DNA of 64,000 nucleotides from Flavobacterium antarcticum DSM 19726 (GCF_000419685.1 NZ_ATTM01000005.1:267345-331344); one strand, 5' to 3'; positions 26,924-35,422 are shown, counted from the stretch's first letter. Translations and numbers: made by a program. Notes: a model not told the origin generated them from the sequence alone.

Positions 26924-27433
26924 TTATTCTTTATTATCATTTATAACAAGTTTTAATGAATTTATATAATCTGTATCGAATTCAATAACTCTTATTTTAT
27001 TTGGATTAAAACTCATTTCTCCACCAAAAGCTCCTCTAGTTTCTAAAAAATCAATTTTTAATTCTTCTTCACTAATTTCAATAAGTTTACCTAAATATAC
27101 AGCCTTTTCACGTTTAGTGGCTATTTGAAAAACTTCATATTTGTCATTTAGAAAATTTAAAATTGAAGTTAAATTAATAAGTGGAATTATATCTCTATCT
27201 TCAATTTCAAAACCTTTAAGCTTTATTACTTTTTCAGTAAATATTTCCGCTTCATATCGACTGATAGTTTTGATGTTTTTATTTCTCAAAATAACATAAC
27301 CGTCGATAACATAATCAACTGGATTACTTTTCAAAAGAATCCATTCAGAAGAATAACCAATAAGAAAGCCTCTAGAAATTAACTTCTTATCCTCAAATTT
27401 TATCGAAATTAATTGTTTTAAATATTTTTCCAT
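26924..27433 (-). CDS. Hypothetical protein with possible duplicated small beta-barrel domain
   Basis: The 169-residue protein was not recognised. It is soluble, without signal peptide or membrane segment. Two halves look alike: I-S-R-G-F-L-I-G-Y-S-S-E-W-I-L-L then V-I-L-R-N-K-N-I-K-T-I-S-R in the first, and V-Y-L-G-K-L-I-E-I-S-E-E-E-L-K-I then F-N-P-N-K-I-R-V-I-E-F in the second. The alternation of short strands and the internal similarity suggest two Sm/SH3-like beta barrels, which is inference. The gene is AT-rich and lies between a toxin-antitoxin pair and an ABC-F gene. The gap 26782-26923 contains nothing evident. Confidence 0.65.
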   Translation of the reverse strand: MEKYLKQLISIKFEDKKLISRGFLIGYSSEWILLKSNPVDYVIDGYVILRNKNIKTISRYEAEIFTEKVIKLKGFEIEDRDIIPLINLTSILNFLNDKYEVFQIATKREKAVYLGKLIEISEEELKIDFLETRGAFGGEMSFNPNKIRVIEFDTDYINSLKLVINDNKE

Positions 27434-27456
27434 TTATATCTTTTGTCGACCTTTCG

Positions 27457-27486
27457 AATCTGTGAAAATCTGTGAAATTCGTGTAA
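27457..27486. repeat. Degenerate 10-base tandem repeat, copy 2
   Basis: Units AATCTGTGAA, AATCTGTGAA and ATTCGTGTAA; the same vocabulary as the repeat at 22901, in the same orientation. Confidence 0.8.
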
Positions 27487-27493
27487 AAAAAAC

Positions 27494-29356
27494 CTATTCC
27501 TCCATCTTCGCACTCAACTCAAACCATCTTTCTTCCTTATCTTCCATTTTCTTAATAATAGATTGCAGTTCATTAGCTTTACCTTCAATCTCTGCATCTG
27601 CTACTTTTCCATCAGAAAACAAAAGTTCAATTTTTCTTTTATCAATTTCTAAATCCTTGATTTCACGTTCCAATTTTTGGTATTCTTTCTGTTCGTTGAA
27701 CGTCAAATTTCCAGTTGGATTACTTTGTTTCCATGCTTTTTTATCAGCCTTATTGTCTTCTTTTTGTTGCACATCAGCACTGTCTTCATAGGCTCTAAAA
27801 TCCGAATAGTTTCCAGGGAAATTCTCGACAACACCTTCGCCTCTAAATACAAAAAGGTAATCTACAATCTTATCCATGAAATAACGGTCGTGCGAAACCA
27901 CCAACAAACAACCCGGATAATCAAGCAAAAAACTCTCTAAAACATTCAAAGTTACAATGTCCAAATCGTTCGTTGGCTCATCCAGAATCAAAAAGTTAGG
28001 ATTCTGAATCAAAACCGTACACAAGTACAAACGTTTCAATTCGCCACCACTCAATTTTTCAACAAAATCATATTGTTTTTTGCTGTCAAAAAGAAAACGC
28101 TCCAACAATTGCGAAGCCGAAATGATTTTCCCTTTCGTCAACGGAATATATTCGCCGTATTCCTTAATGATGTCAATAACGCGTTGTCCCGGTTTTGGAT
28201 TGATACCACTTTGTGTGTAATATCCAATTTTAATCGTCTCACCAACCACCACTTTTCCACTATCAAGCGGAAGCGTTCCAGTCAATAAATTCAAGAAAGA
28301 CGATTTTCCCGTTCCGTTTTTACCAATAATTCCAATGCGTTCGCCACGTTGAAAATCAAAACTGAAGTTGTCCAAAATTACTTTATCGCCAAATTTCTTC
28401 GAAATTTTGTGCAACTCAATAATCTTACTTCCCATTCGTTCCATGTTGATTTCAAGCTCAACTTGGTTCTCTTTTCGTCTGCTTTCCGCTTTTTCCTTAA
28501 TCACGTAAAAGTCATCTTGACGCGATTTCGATTTTGTAGTTCGCGCTTTTGGCTGACGACGCATCCATTCCAATTCTTTCTTGAACAGGTTTTGCGCTTT
28601 ATCCACACTCGAATTTTCCGAAGCAATTCGCTCCTCTTTTTTCTCTAAATAGTACGAGTAATTTCCTTTGTATTGGTATAATTTTCCGTTGTCTAATTCG
28701 ATGATTTCGTTGCAAACACGTTCCAAAAAGAAACGGTCGTGTGTCACCATAAACAACGTAATATTTTCTTTGGCAAAATAACTTTCCAGCCATTCAATCA
28801 TCTCTAAATCCAAGTGATTCGTAGGTTCATCCAGAATCAACAAGTCCGGACGGTTGATTAAAACAATCGCTAGCGAAAGTCTTTTTTTCTGTCCACCCGA
28901 CATATTTTTTACCTTCAAACTAAAATCTTCCAACTTTAATTTAAACAAAATCTGCTTGAATTGTGTTTCAAAATCCCAAGCATTATGAGCGTCCATTCCG
29001 TCAAAAGCACGTTGATACGCTTCCTCATCTTCCGGGTTTTCCAATGCTTTTTCATACCGATGAATCACATCTAAAATCGGATTATCCGAAGCAAAAATAC
29101 TTTCCTCAATCGTCAATTCCTCTTGCAAATTCGTGTCCTGCGACAAAAACGCCATCTTAATATCCTTCCGAATCACCACATTTCCCGTATCCGATTCGTC
29201 TTCGCCATTAATTATTTTCATAATAGACGTTTTCCCCGAACCATTTTTAGCTATAAAAGCAATTTTTTGGTCTTTATTAATCCCAAAAGAAATGTCCTTA
29301 AAAAGCGTACGTTCTCCAAATGACTTCGATATATTCTCGACTGAAAGGTAATTCAC
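27494..29356 (-). CDS. ABC-F family ATPase
   Basis: This 620-residue soluble protein has two ABC cassettes: Walker A motifs A-K-N-G-S-G-K-T-S and G-K-N-G-T-G-K-S-S, signatures M-S-G-G-Q-K-K-R and L-S-G-G-E-L-K-R, and Walker B L-L-I-L-D-E-P-T-N-H-L-D and F-L-I-L-D-E-P-T-N-D-L-D. The linker between them is charged and there is a C-terminal coiled coil, as in Uup-type ABC-F proteins that act on the ribosome. The start chosen is GTG at 29356 (V-N-Y-L-S-V-E-N-I-S-K). An upstream in-frame ATG at 29386 lies beyond a promoter element at 29373-29380 and would not be transcribed from it. Confidence 0.93.
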   Translation of the reverse strand: MNYLSVENISKSFGERTLFKDISFGINKDQKIAFIAKNGSGKTSIMKIINGEDESDTGNVVIRKDIKMAFLSQDTNLQEELTIEESIFASDNPILDVIHRYEKALENPEDEEAYQRAFDGMDAHNAWDFETQFKQILFKLKLEDFSLKVKNMSGGQKKRLSLAIVLINRPDLLILDEPTNHLDLEMIEWLESYFAKENITLFMVTHDRFFLERVCNEIIELDNGKLYQYKGNYSYYLEKKEERIASENSSVDKAQNLFKKELEWMRRQPKARTTKSKSRQDDFYVIKEKAESRRKENQVELEINMERMGSKIIELHKISKKFGDKVILDNFSFDFQRGERIGIIGKNGTGKSSFLNLLTGTLPLDSGKVVVGETIKIGYYTQSGINPKPGQRVIDIIKEYGEYIPLTKGKIISASQLLERFLFDSKKQYDFVEKLSGGELKRLYLCTVLIQNPNFLILDEPTNDLDIVTLNVLESFLLDYPGCLLVVSHDRYFMDKIVDYLFVFRGEGVVENFPGNYSDFRAYEDSADVQQKEDNKADKKAWKQSNPTGNLTFNEQKEYQKLEREIKDLEIDKRKIELLFSDGKVADAEIEGKANELQSIIKKMEDKEERWFELSAKMEE

Positions 29357-29372
29357 AATAATAAATTTTTTG

Positions 29373-29380
29373 CAAAAGTA
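29373..29380 (-). promoter_or_regulatory. Candidate -7 promoter element of the ABC-F gene (TACTTTTG)
   Basis: Perfect TAnnTTTG on the minus strand, 17 bases before the GTG start at 29356, which helps decide that start. Confidence 0.6.
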
Positions 29381-29470
29381 AGTCATTACAAGGCATTAAC
29401 CAATCTTTTCTCTAGCAACGCCTTTTTATATTTTTAGGAACGAATGGCTCGGGCTTTTTCAGCAATCCTT

Positions 29471-29543
29471 ATTCCGGCTTTCCGTTCCAATCTTTTCTCC
29501 TTTACAGAAAAAAGAGAAAAGGATTTCACTGCAATCCGGGTTA
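29471..29543 (+). repeat. Structured intergenic element, copy A
   Basis: Outer helix CCGG (29474-29477) with CCGG (29536-29539). The inner hairpin is closed by ATC...GAT, with stem TTTTCTC/GAGAAAA and one unpaired G before GAT. It lies between divergent genes and explains most of the gap 29387-29622. Confidence 0.8.
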
Positions 29544-29622
29544 TCAGAGTGAGATTGTTGCGTTTTTGTGGGAGTTTTTGGCTGTCTTTTTTTCGTATAT
29601 TTAATATTTAAAGTCCACCATT

Positions 29623-29841
29623 ATGGTAACTCCATCAAAAAATAATTTGCAAAAAAAAGTAAACGAACCTGAAACGATTTACAAATCAAAATCTGAAACT
29701 GAACAAGTAGATGCTTTTGACTATTTACCAGCACATGTGAAAGAACGTTTAGAAGAAGCGCTACAAGAAAGTGCAAAAGGCTTAGGGAAACCTCATACTC
29801 AAGTTATGGCGGAAGTTAAAGCAAAATCTAATTTGTCATAA
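29623..29841 (+). CDS. Antitoxin-like small protein upstream of a RelE/ParE-type frame
   Basis: This 72-residue protein has a disordered basic N terminus and then D-A-F-D-Y-L-P-A-H-V-K-E-R-L-E-E-A-L-Q-E-S with G-L-G-K-P-H-T-Q-V-M-A-E-V-K, a pattern common in small antitoxins paired with RelE/ParE toxins. No cognate family name is certain. The toxin frame begins four bases after its stop codon, which supports the assignment. Confidence 0.7.
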   Translation: MVTPSKNNLQKKVNEPETIYKSKSETEQVDAFDYLPAHVKERLEEALQESAKGLGKPHTQVMAEVKAKSNLS

Positions 29842-29844
29842 GTT

Positions 29845-30138
29845 ATGTATGAAATTTCTTAGTTGCACGAAGCTGAAATTAGCTATTACGAAGAATTAGA
29901 TTTTATATTTAGAAAATGGAACATAATTGAAGTTGAAAAATTCATAGGTTTAGTTTATGATTTTTTAGAAACTTTATCCCAAAAACCAACAATCGGAATT
30001 TATTCAAAAAAGTACGATACTTGTTCATTTGTAATTTCAAAACAAACCACTCTATTCTATAAAGTTATCGAGAACGAATTAAAAATAGAACTTTTGTTAT
30101 TTTGGAACAATAAGCAAAATCCCAAATCGTTACAGTAA
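29845..30138 (+). pseudogene. RelE/ParE-like toxin with an early in-frame stop codon
   Basis: From ATG at 29845 the frame reads M-Y-E-I-S, then TAG at 29860-29862, then L-H-E-A-E-I-S-Y-Y-E-E-L-D-F and onward for 90 residues to the stop at 30138. A start M-Y-E-I-S-x-L-H-E-A is exactly what a ParE/RelE-type protein would be expected to have, so codon 6 looks like a nonsense mutation. Later parts fit the fold: F-L-E-T-L-S-Q-K-P-T-I-G and a C-terminal E-N-E-L-K-I-E-L-L-L-F-W. Translation could still begin at TTG 29863, giving 91 residues without the first strand. A disabled toxin beside an intact antitoxin is the simpler reading. Confidence 0.6.
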
Positions 30139-30200
30139 TTAATAACATAATTAATCAATTTTTGTATCTTGTAGGCTGTAATCAATTAAAAATTAAGAAA

Positions 30201-30425
30201 ATGGAACACACTACACTATTTATGCTAGCAGGTTTACTTTTTTTAACGGTTACTTTTTTTTACTGGAAAATTACAAGTAACTATCTCAAAAAGAAATACA
30301 AAGTTAAGTCGAAACGAAGCTTGCGAACTAATATCTACTATTGGGAAGGTGCATTATTTGTTAGTAGTTCGATTACTATTGCATTGTTGTTTCTTCTCAA
30401 TTGGGCAAATATTTTAAAATTCTAA
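30201..30425 (+). CDS. Small hypothetical two-helix membrane protein
   Basis: The frame is open from 30162, but the Met at 30201 follows an A/G-rich stretch and directly precedes the first hydrophobic segment, so 74 residues are assumed. Membrane segments are T-L-F-M-L-A-G-L-L-F-L-T-V-T-F-F-Y-W near the N terminus and A-L-F-V-S-S-S-I-T-I-A-L-L-F-L-L near the C terminus, joined by a strongly basic loop (K-K-K-Y-K-V-K-S-K-R). No family was recognised. Confidence 0.6.
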   Translation: MEHTTLFMLAGLLFLTVTFFYWKITSNYLKKKYKVKSKRSLRTNIYYWEGALFVSSSITIALLFLLNWANILKF

Positions 30426-30471
30426 ATTTATCGGTTGTTCAAGTATTTTTTGAATCAAAAGTAGTTGGCAT

Positions 30472-30500
30472 AAAAAAAGCCGTCTTTTCAGACAGCTTTT
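30472..30500 (-). terminator. Terminator of the CocE-type hydrolase gene
   Basis: On the minus strand AAAAGCTGTCT pairs with AGACGGCTTTT (one G-T pair) with a GAAA loop and is followed by T residues. Confidence 0.85.
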
Positions 30501-30505
30501 CCACA

Positions 30506-32356
30506 TTATTTTATTACATCCACCTCAATGACACTATCATCAAAAACTTTTATAAACGCTTTAGTATAATCTTCTTTAGTAGCTAAAAACGGATTCTCCA
30601 AAAATTTCTGCGGATTAATTGCCATCAAAGGATACCAAGAACTTTGAATTTGGATTTGAATTTTGTGACCTTTTTTGAACGTATGTAAAACATCTTGCAG
30701 TTTAAAATTCACTTCAGTTGTTTGATTTGGTGTCAAAGCTTCAGGCTTTTCAAAGCTATTTCTAAAACGAGATGGCATAATTTCACTTCGCACCATTTGG
30801 TGGTAATTCGCGTAAAGCACGTTTGGTTTGTCTTTATTTTGAGGTTCATCAGCAGGATAAATGTCAATTAATTTTACCACAAAATCTGCATCAGAAGAGG
30901 AAGAAGCGATTTTTAATTTCGCCATAATTTCTCCAGCTAAAGTCACATCTTCGGTTAAATATTCTGTAGTAAAACTAACAACATCTGGTCGACTCAAAGC
31001 AAAACGTTGGTCTTCGCTCATATAATTTCGTGGCGTAAATCCGTTGAAATCTGAATAATTAACGCTACTTGGAACCGGATTATTCGGATCGCTGTAATAT
31101 TCAGAATAACCTGTTTTCTGCGATTTCTCTTTGTCTAGTTTTCCGTTGGAACTCAAATAGAAGTTTAATTTCGTACTTTCTTTTGGTGGCCAAGTCGTGA
31201 ATTCATTCCACACTTTATTTCCAGTATCAAACATATAGGCTTCTGGTAAAGCAACAGCAGTTTTTGAGTTTTCTTTTAAATAATGATGGAAGAATTTATA
31301 CTCAATATTTTTCTGATAAAAGGTCGCAATGCTATCGCCAAAATAGATATCGTTATGAAAATGTTTTCCTGTTTCTCTTCCCCAAGCGCCATGCGAAAAA
31401 GGTCCCATTACAATTGTGTTTTTCGCTTTTGGATTGTTCTTTTCAATCGTTTTGTAGATGTTTAAAGGTCCAGCCAAGTCTTCTGCATCATACCAACCGC
31501 CAACAGTCATCACTGCATGATTAATACCTTTCAAATGAGGTAGCAGATTTCTAGATTGCCAATATGAATCGTAATTCGGGTGATCCATAATTTCTTGCAT
31601 GAAAAAGTTGTTTTTATAATATTTGTCGGCTCCCTCTTTTAACGTTCCTAATTCACCATAGAAAATAGAACCATCTTTTGAGGTCGATTTTATCATTTGG
31701 TCGGAGTACCAACCTTCTTTTTCAGCTTTTGTTTTTTGTACCCCAAATACAGGGAAAGTTCTAAAATAGCCCATTAAAAAAGCACCATTATGTCTGAAAT
31801 CATCAAAGAAGAAATCGGAAATAGGTGCTTGTGGAGACGAGGCAACCAAAGCAGGATGATTAGAAATCGTTCCAACGGCTGTATAAAATCCTGGATAGGA
31901 AGTTCCGTATTGACCTACTTTTCCATTATTGTTTTTTAGATTTTTCACTAACCAGTCCACAGTATCGTACGTATCAGTGCTTTCGTCCACGTCTTTCTTG
32001 GTTTTGTGTTCCACTTGTGGCGTCATATTCGTAAAAGTACCTTCGCTCATATATCTTCCGCGAACATCTTGATAGACATAAATGTACTTGCCTTTTTCTA
32101 AAAATGAATTGGGGCCTAGAGACCTTTTAAAATTTTCTTCGCCATAAGGTGCGATACTGTAACATGTTCTCTGCATTATCATTGGATATTTTTTATCCTT
32201 TGAAATATCTTTAGGCGTGTAAATTGCAGTAAATAATTTTGTTCCATCTCGCATTGGAATGTAAACTTCTTTCTTGTCGTAATTTTCTTTACTACTTGTC
32301 TGCGAAAAAACAGAAAGGGAAACGAACAAAAGTAGTGCTTGTAAAATATGCTTCAT
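30506..32356 (-). CDS. CocE/NonD family hydrolase (X-Pro dipeptidyl-peptidase S15-like), exported
   Basis: The 616-residue protein has a signal peptide (ending S-V-F-S-Q) and an alpha/beta-hydrolase domain of the S15/CocE type. The substrate-entry start is Y-I-P-M-R-D-G-T-K-L-F-T-A-I-Y-T-P. The nucleophile elbow is G-Q-Y-G-T-S-Y-P-G, with the acid probably in G-G-W-Y-D-A-E-D and the histidine in G-P-F-S-H-G-A-W-G. A C-terminal jelly-roll domain follows, with F-V-V-K-L-I-D-I-Y-P. Members cleave X-Pro dipeptides, acyl esters or glutaryl amides; which applies here cannot be told. Confidence 0.92.
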   Translation of the reverse strand: MKHILQALLLFVSLSVFSQTSSKENYDKKEVYIPMRDGTKLFTAIYTPKDISKDKKYPMIMQRTCYSIAPYGEENFKRSLGPNSFLEKGKYIYVYQDVRGRYMSEGTFTNMTPQVEHKTKKDVDESTDTYDTVDWLVKNLKNNNGKVGQYGTSYPGFYTAVGTISNHPALVASSPQAPISDFFFDDFRHNGAFLMGYFRTFPVFGVQKTKAEKEGWYSDQMIKSTSKDGSIFYGELGTLKEGADKYYKNNFFMQEIMDHPNYDSYWQSRNLLPHLKGINHAVMTVGGWYDAEDLAGPLNIYKTIEKNNPKAKNTIVMGPFSHGAWGRETGKHFHNDIYFGDSIATFYQKNIEYKFFHHYLKENSKTAVALPEAYMFDTGNKVWNEFTTWPPKESTKLNFYLSSNGKLDKEKSQKTGYSEYYSDPNNPVPSSVNYSDFNGFTPRNYMSEDQRFALSRPDVVSFTTEYLTEDVTLAGEIMAKLKIASSSSDADFVVKLIDIYPADEPQNKDKPNVLYANYHQMVRSEIMPSRFRNSFEKPEALTPNQTTEVNFKLQDVLHTFKKGHKIQIQIQSSWYPLMAINPQKFLENPFLATKEDYTKAFIKVFDDSVIEVDVIK

Positions 32357-32478
32357 AAATTAGGATTGAATTTCGTTGTTGAATTAATTTCAGCAGTCGA
32401 AAGATACTAGGTTTAATTCTTTTGCCAAATTACGTTAATATTTTATTATGATATTTTTAAGTTGTTTAAAAATGCGGT

Positions 32479-32486
32479 TATATTTG
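32479..32486 (+). promoter_or_regulatory. Candidate -7 promoter element of the GT2 gene (TATATTTG)
   Basis: Perfect TAnnTTTG ending only 4 bases before the start codon at 32491, which would give an essentially leaderless transcript. Confidence 0.6.
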
Positions 32487-32490
32487 CTTT

Positions 32491-33615
32491 ATGCAATTAT
32501 CCGTAATCATCCTCAATTATAACGTTCGCTATTTTTTAGAGCAATGTATTATTAGTGTTCAGAAAGCAATTTCAGAACTCGATGCGGAAATTATTGTCAT
32601 TGATAATAATTCAGCTGACGACAGCTGTGAAATGATCAAAAGATTGTTTCCAAACGTAATTTTAATTGAAAATAAAGAAAATACGGGTTTTCCAATGGGA
32701 AATAACATTGGCGTAAAACAAGCAAAAGGAAAATATCTGTGCATTTTAAATCCCGATACCGTTGTTGCGGAAGATACGTTTTCTAAAATACTGAACACTA
32801 ATAACTGGCAACTAAATAATGGAATCATCGGTTGCAAACTCATCGACGGAACAGGAAATTTTCTCCCGGAATCCAAACGCGGCATTCCAACTCCTTGGGT
32901 TGCGGTCACAAAAATATTCGGATTGTACAAAATTTCTGATTTTTTTGGGAAATATTATGCCCAACATATATCCGAAAATCAATCGGGAAAAGTCGAAATT
33001 CTCGTAGGTGCTTTTATGATTATGGAACGAGCGTTGTATGATGAAATAGGCGGTTTTGATGAAAATTGCTTCATGTATTCGGATGATATCGACTTGAGTT
33101 ATATGGTTTTGCAAAAGGGAAAATACAACTATTATTTCCACGAAACCACTGTGATTCATTACAAAGGCGAAAGTACGGTTCGGGACGAAAAATATATGAA
33201 ACGCTTTCAAGAAGCAATGCAATTTTTTTATAAAAAACATTTTAAGAAGTCAATTGCATTTGATTATTTAATGAAAGTTGGTGCTTTTGTTTTTACAAAA
33301 ATCAAAAAGAATCAAGCGACTGAATCGAAGCGACAAATTAACGAATACATTATTTTCTCGAAAGAAGATTTAAAATTGAATTTGCCTAAAAAACACAAAA
33401 CGCTAACTGATTTTTCGCACTTTAAAAATGATACAAATTCCAATATTGAAATCATTTTTGACACAAATTCAGTAACTTACAAAGACCTCATTAATTTTAT
33501 GAATTTGAATAAAAGCAAAAATTTAACATTTAAGAATTATATTCCTGATTCGAAATATGCAATAGGAAGTAATAATTCAATCGATAGAGGAGAAATTATA
33601 CACATAAAAAATTAG
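32491..33615 (+). CDS. Family 2 glycosyltransferase (rhamnosyltransferase-like)
   Basis: The 374-residue protein starts with the GT-A fold M-Q-L-S-V-I-I-L-N-Y-N-V, then A-E-I-I-V-I-D-N-N-S-A-D-D-S, the segment E-N-T-G-F-P-M-G-N-N-I-G-V-K and the metal-binding L-N-P-D-T-V-V-A-E-D. The acceptor region V-G-A-F-M-I-M-E-R and G-G-F-D-E-N-C-F-M-Y-S-D-D-I-D-L is typical. About 100 extra C-terminal residues (after K-H-F-K-K) form a separate alpha/beta-like segment ending Y-A-I-G-S-N-N-S, a tail seen in flavobacterial GT2 enzymes. It probably acts in envelope polysaccharide synthesis. Confidence 0.9.
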   Translation: MQLSVIILNYNVRYFLEQCIISVQKAISELDAEIIVIDNNSADDSCEMIKRLFPNVILIENKENTGFPMGNNIGVKQAKGKYLCILNPDTVVAEDTFSKILNTNNWQLNNGIIGCKLIDGTGNFLPESKRGIPTPWVAVTKIFGLYKISDFFGKYYAQHISENQSGKVEILVGAFMIMERALYDEIGGFDENCFMYSDDIDLSYMVLQKGKYNYYFHETTVIHYKGESTVRDEKYMKRFQEAMQFFYKKHFKKSIAFDYLMKVGAFVFTKIKKNQATESKRQINEYIIFSKEDLKLNLPKKHKTLTDFSHFKNDTNSNIEIIFDTNSVTYKDLINFMNLNKSKNLTFKNYIPDSKYAIGSNNSIDRGEIIHIKN

Positions 33616-33646
33616 TGCATTCTTTATAAAATGAAGATAAAATCAC

Positions 33647-33654
33647 TAATTTTG
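33647..33654 (+). promoter_or_regulatory. Candidate -7 promoter element of the E2 gene (TAATTTTG)
   Basis: Perfect TAnnTTTG, 37 bases before the start codon at 33692. Confidence 0.6.
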
Positions 33655-33691
33655 CAATCAAGAATTAAAAACACAACTTTAGTTTACATAT

Positions 33692-34999
33692 ATGGCAAAG
33701 TTTGAATTGAAACTTCCTAAAATGGGAGAAAGCGTTGCAGAAGCAACAATTACCAACTGGCTTAAGAACGTCGGCGATGCTATTGAAGCAGATGAAGCGG
33801 TACTTGAAATTGCCACTGATAAAGTAGATTCAGAAGTGCCATCAGAGGTTTCAGGAATACTTACAGAAATTTTATTTCAAGTGGACGATGTAGTTCAAGT
33901 GGGGCAAACCATTGCAATAATTGAAGTTGCAGGTGGAGAAGCATCGACAGAAGCACCGTCAGCCAAAATTACTGCAGCAGCTGCTACTATTGAAAAAGAA
34001 GTAGAAACTGCAAAGGAAACTGTAGCGCCAACAAATTTTAATGATTCTGACAAATTCTTTTCACCTTTAGTAAAAAATATTGCTAAAGAAGAAGGTATCT
34101 CAGTTGCTCAATTAGAAGCAATTGCAGGTTCAGGAAAAGACGGTCGCGTGACTAAAGATGATATTTTAAATTACATTTCTGACCAGAAAAATATAACTAA
34201 AGCGCCAGTTGCGGCACCAGTTGCTCAACAAAAAGCTTCAACTCCACAACCGATAGCGGCTGCTAAATCAGCACCAGTTTCAGTTAATGGTGGCGACGAA
34301 ATCATTGAGATGGACCGTATGCGAAAATTGATTGCTGGCTACATGGTCGCGTCAATTCAAACTTCGGCTCACGTTCAATCGTTCATCGAAGTCGATGTAA
34401 CGAACATCGTAAAATGGAGAGATAAAGTAAAAGGAGCCTTTGAAAAACGTGAAGGTGAAAAACTAACTTTTACACCAATCATGATGGAGGCCGTTGCGAA
34501 AGCATTGAAAGATTTCCCAGGAATGAATATTTCTGTGGATGGCGATCACATCATCAAAAGAAAAAATATCAACCTTGGAATGGCAGCTGCTTTACCAAAC
34601 GGGAATTTAATTGTGCCTGTAATTAAAAACGCAGACCAGTTGAATTTAGTGGGAATGGCAAAAGCCGTTAATGATTTAGGTGGACGTGCAAAAGCAGGAA
34701 AACTAAAACCAGACGATACACAAGGCGGAACGTATACCGTTACAAACGTCGGAACTTTTGGTAGCGTTTTCGGAACACCAATCATCAGTCAGCCACAGGT
34801 TGGGATTCTTGCTCTTGGAGCCATCCGTAAAGTGCCGGCAGTTATTGAAACTCCAGAAGGCGATTTCATCGGAATCCGTCAGAAAATGTTCTTATCGCAC
34901 TCTTATGACCACAGAGTCGTGGATGGTGCTTTAGGAGGAAGTTTTGTAAAACGTGTAGCTGAATATTTGGAAGCGTTTGACGTAAATAGAGATTACTAA
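33692..34999 (+). CDS. 2-oxoacid dehydrogenase E2 (dihydrolipoamide acyltransferase)
   Basis: The 435-residue enzyme has one lipoyl domain (K-M-G-E-S-V-A-E-A near residue 13; the lipoylated Lys lies in E-I-A-T-D-K-V-D), an E1/E3-binding domain (F-F-S-P-L-V-K-N-I-A-K-E-E-G to D-G-R-V-T-K-D-D-I-L), and the acyltransferase core ending with the active-site H-S-Y-D-H-R-V-V-D-G. The first residues resemble the branched-chain or 2-oxoglutarate type rather than pyruvate E2. E1 and E3 are not next to it, so the exact complex is uncertain; branched-chain is my best guess. Confidence 0.93.
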   Translation: MAKFELKLPKMGESVAEATITNWLKNVGDAIEADEAVLEIATDKVDSEVPSEVSGILTEILFQVDDVVQVGQTIAIIEVAGGEASTEAPSAKITAAAATIEKEVETAKETVAPTNFNDSDKFFSPLVKNIAKEEGISVAQLEAIAGSGKDGRVTKDDILNYISDQKNITKAPVAAPVAQQKASTPQPIAAAKSAPVSVNGGDEIIEMDRMRKLIAGYMVASIQTSAHVQSFIEVDVTNIVKWRDKVKGAFEKREGEKLTFTPIMMEAVAKALKDFPGMNISVDGDHIIKRKNINLGMAAALPNGNLIVPVIKNADQLNLVGMAKAVNDLGGRAKAGKLKPDDTQGGTYTVTNVGTFGSVFGTPIISQPQVGILALGAIRKVPAVIETPEGDFIGIRQKMFLSHSYDHRVVDGALGGSFVKRVAEYLEAFDVNRDY

Positions 35000-35037
35000 T
35001 TTTAGAATGTGAACTCGTTTCAGGTTCAAAAATCATA

Positions 35038-35070
35038 CAAACCCATCGCTGAAAAGTGTTGGGTTTTTTA
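35038..35070 (+). terminator. Intrinsic terminator of the E2 gene
   Basis: AAACCCA-T-CGCT pairs with AGTG-T-TGGGTTT around a GAAA tetraloop, then T residues. Confidence 0.85.
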
Positions 35071-35104
35071 TTTGCAGCAAATCGGTAGTTTCTTTTTTAA
35101 TCCA

Positions 35105-35170
35105 TATTCCCGCTTTCCTTCCAAATCTCCTGATGAAAAATCAGGAGGATTTTCCCTCCTATCGGGGCTA
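35105..35170 (+). repeat. Structured intergenic element, copy B
   Basis: Outer helix CCCG (35109-35112) with CGGG (35163-35166). The inner hairpin is closed by AATC...GATT, with stem TCCTGAT/ATCAGGA, a 5-base loop and one unpaired G before GAT. Confidence 0.85.
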
Positions 35171-35254
35171 AACTAAAATCTTTCGGCTTCTTTTGTCTTT
35201 GGGCTTTAAAAATAATAATTAAGTTTTCTGATCAACATCAGCTATTTTTTAAAT

Positions 35255-35304
35255 CATTAAGGCATTAAGAAAATTAAGTCTTAATGTTTCTTAGTGCCTT
35301 AATG
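35255..35304. repeat. Long 18-bp stem-loop
   Basis: CATTAAGGCATTAAGAAA (35255-35272) pairs with TTTCTTAGTGCCTTAATG (35287-35304) with one wobble pair; loop of 14 bases, followed by a T run. It may act as a backup terminator. The rest of the gap 35171-35414 shows no other element. Confidence 0.7.
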
Positions 35305-35414
35305 GTTTTTTAATCTCTTAAAACGATTTTGCAAAAGGAAATTTAAAGTTGAAATACTGTCAATTCAAAACCGATTTTAAAACAAAATTAGCAAAGCAAA
35401 CAAATCTAAACCGC

Positions 35415-35422
35415 TATATTTG
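35415..35422 (+). promoter_or_regulatory. Candidate -7 promoter element of the exonuclease gene (TATATTTG)
   Basis: Perfect TAnnTTTG, 22 bases before the start codon at 35445. Confidence 0.65.

Noticed and set aside
29386..29386. ATG at 29386 as start of the ABC-F gene.
   Set aside because: A promoter element lies downstream of it and the conserved N terminus begins at GTG 29356.
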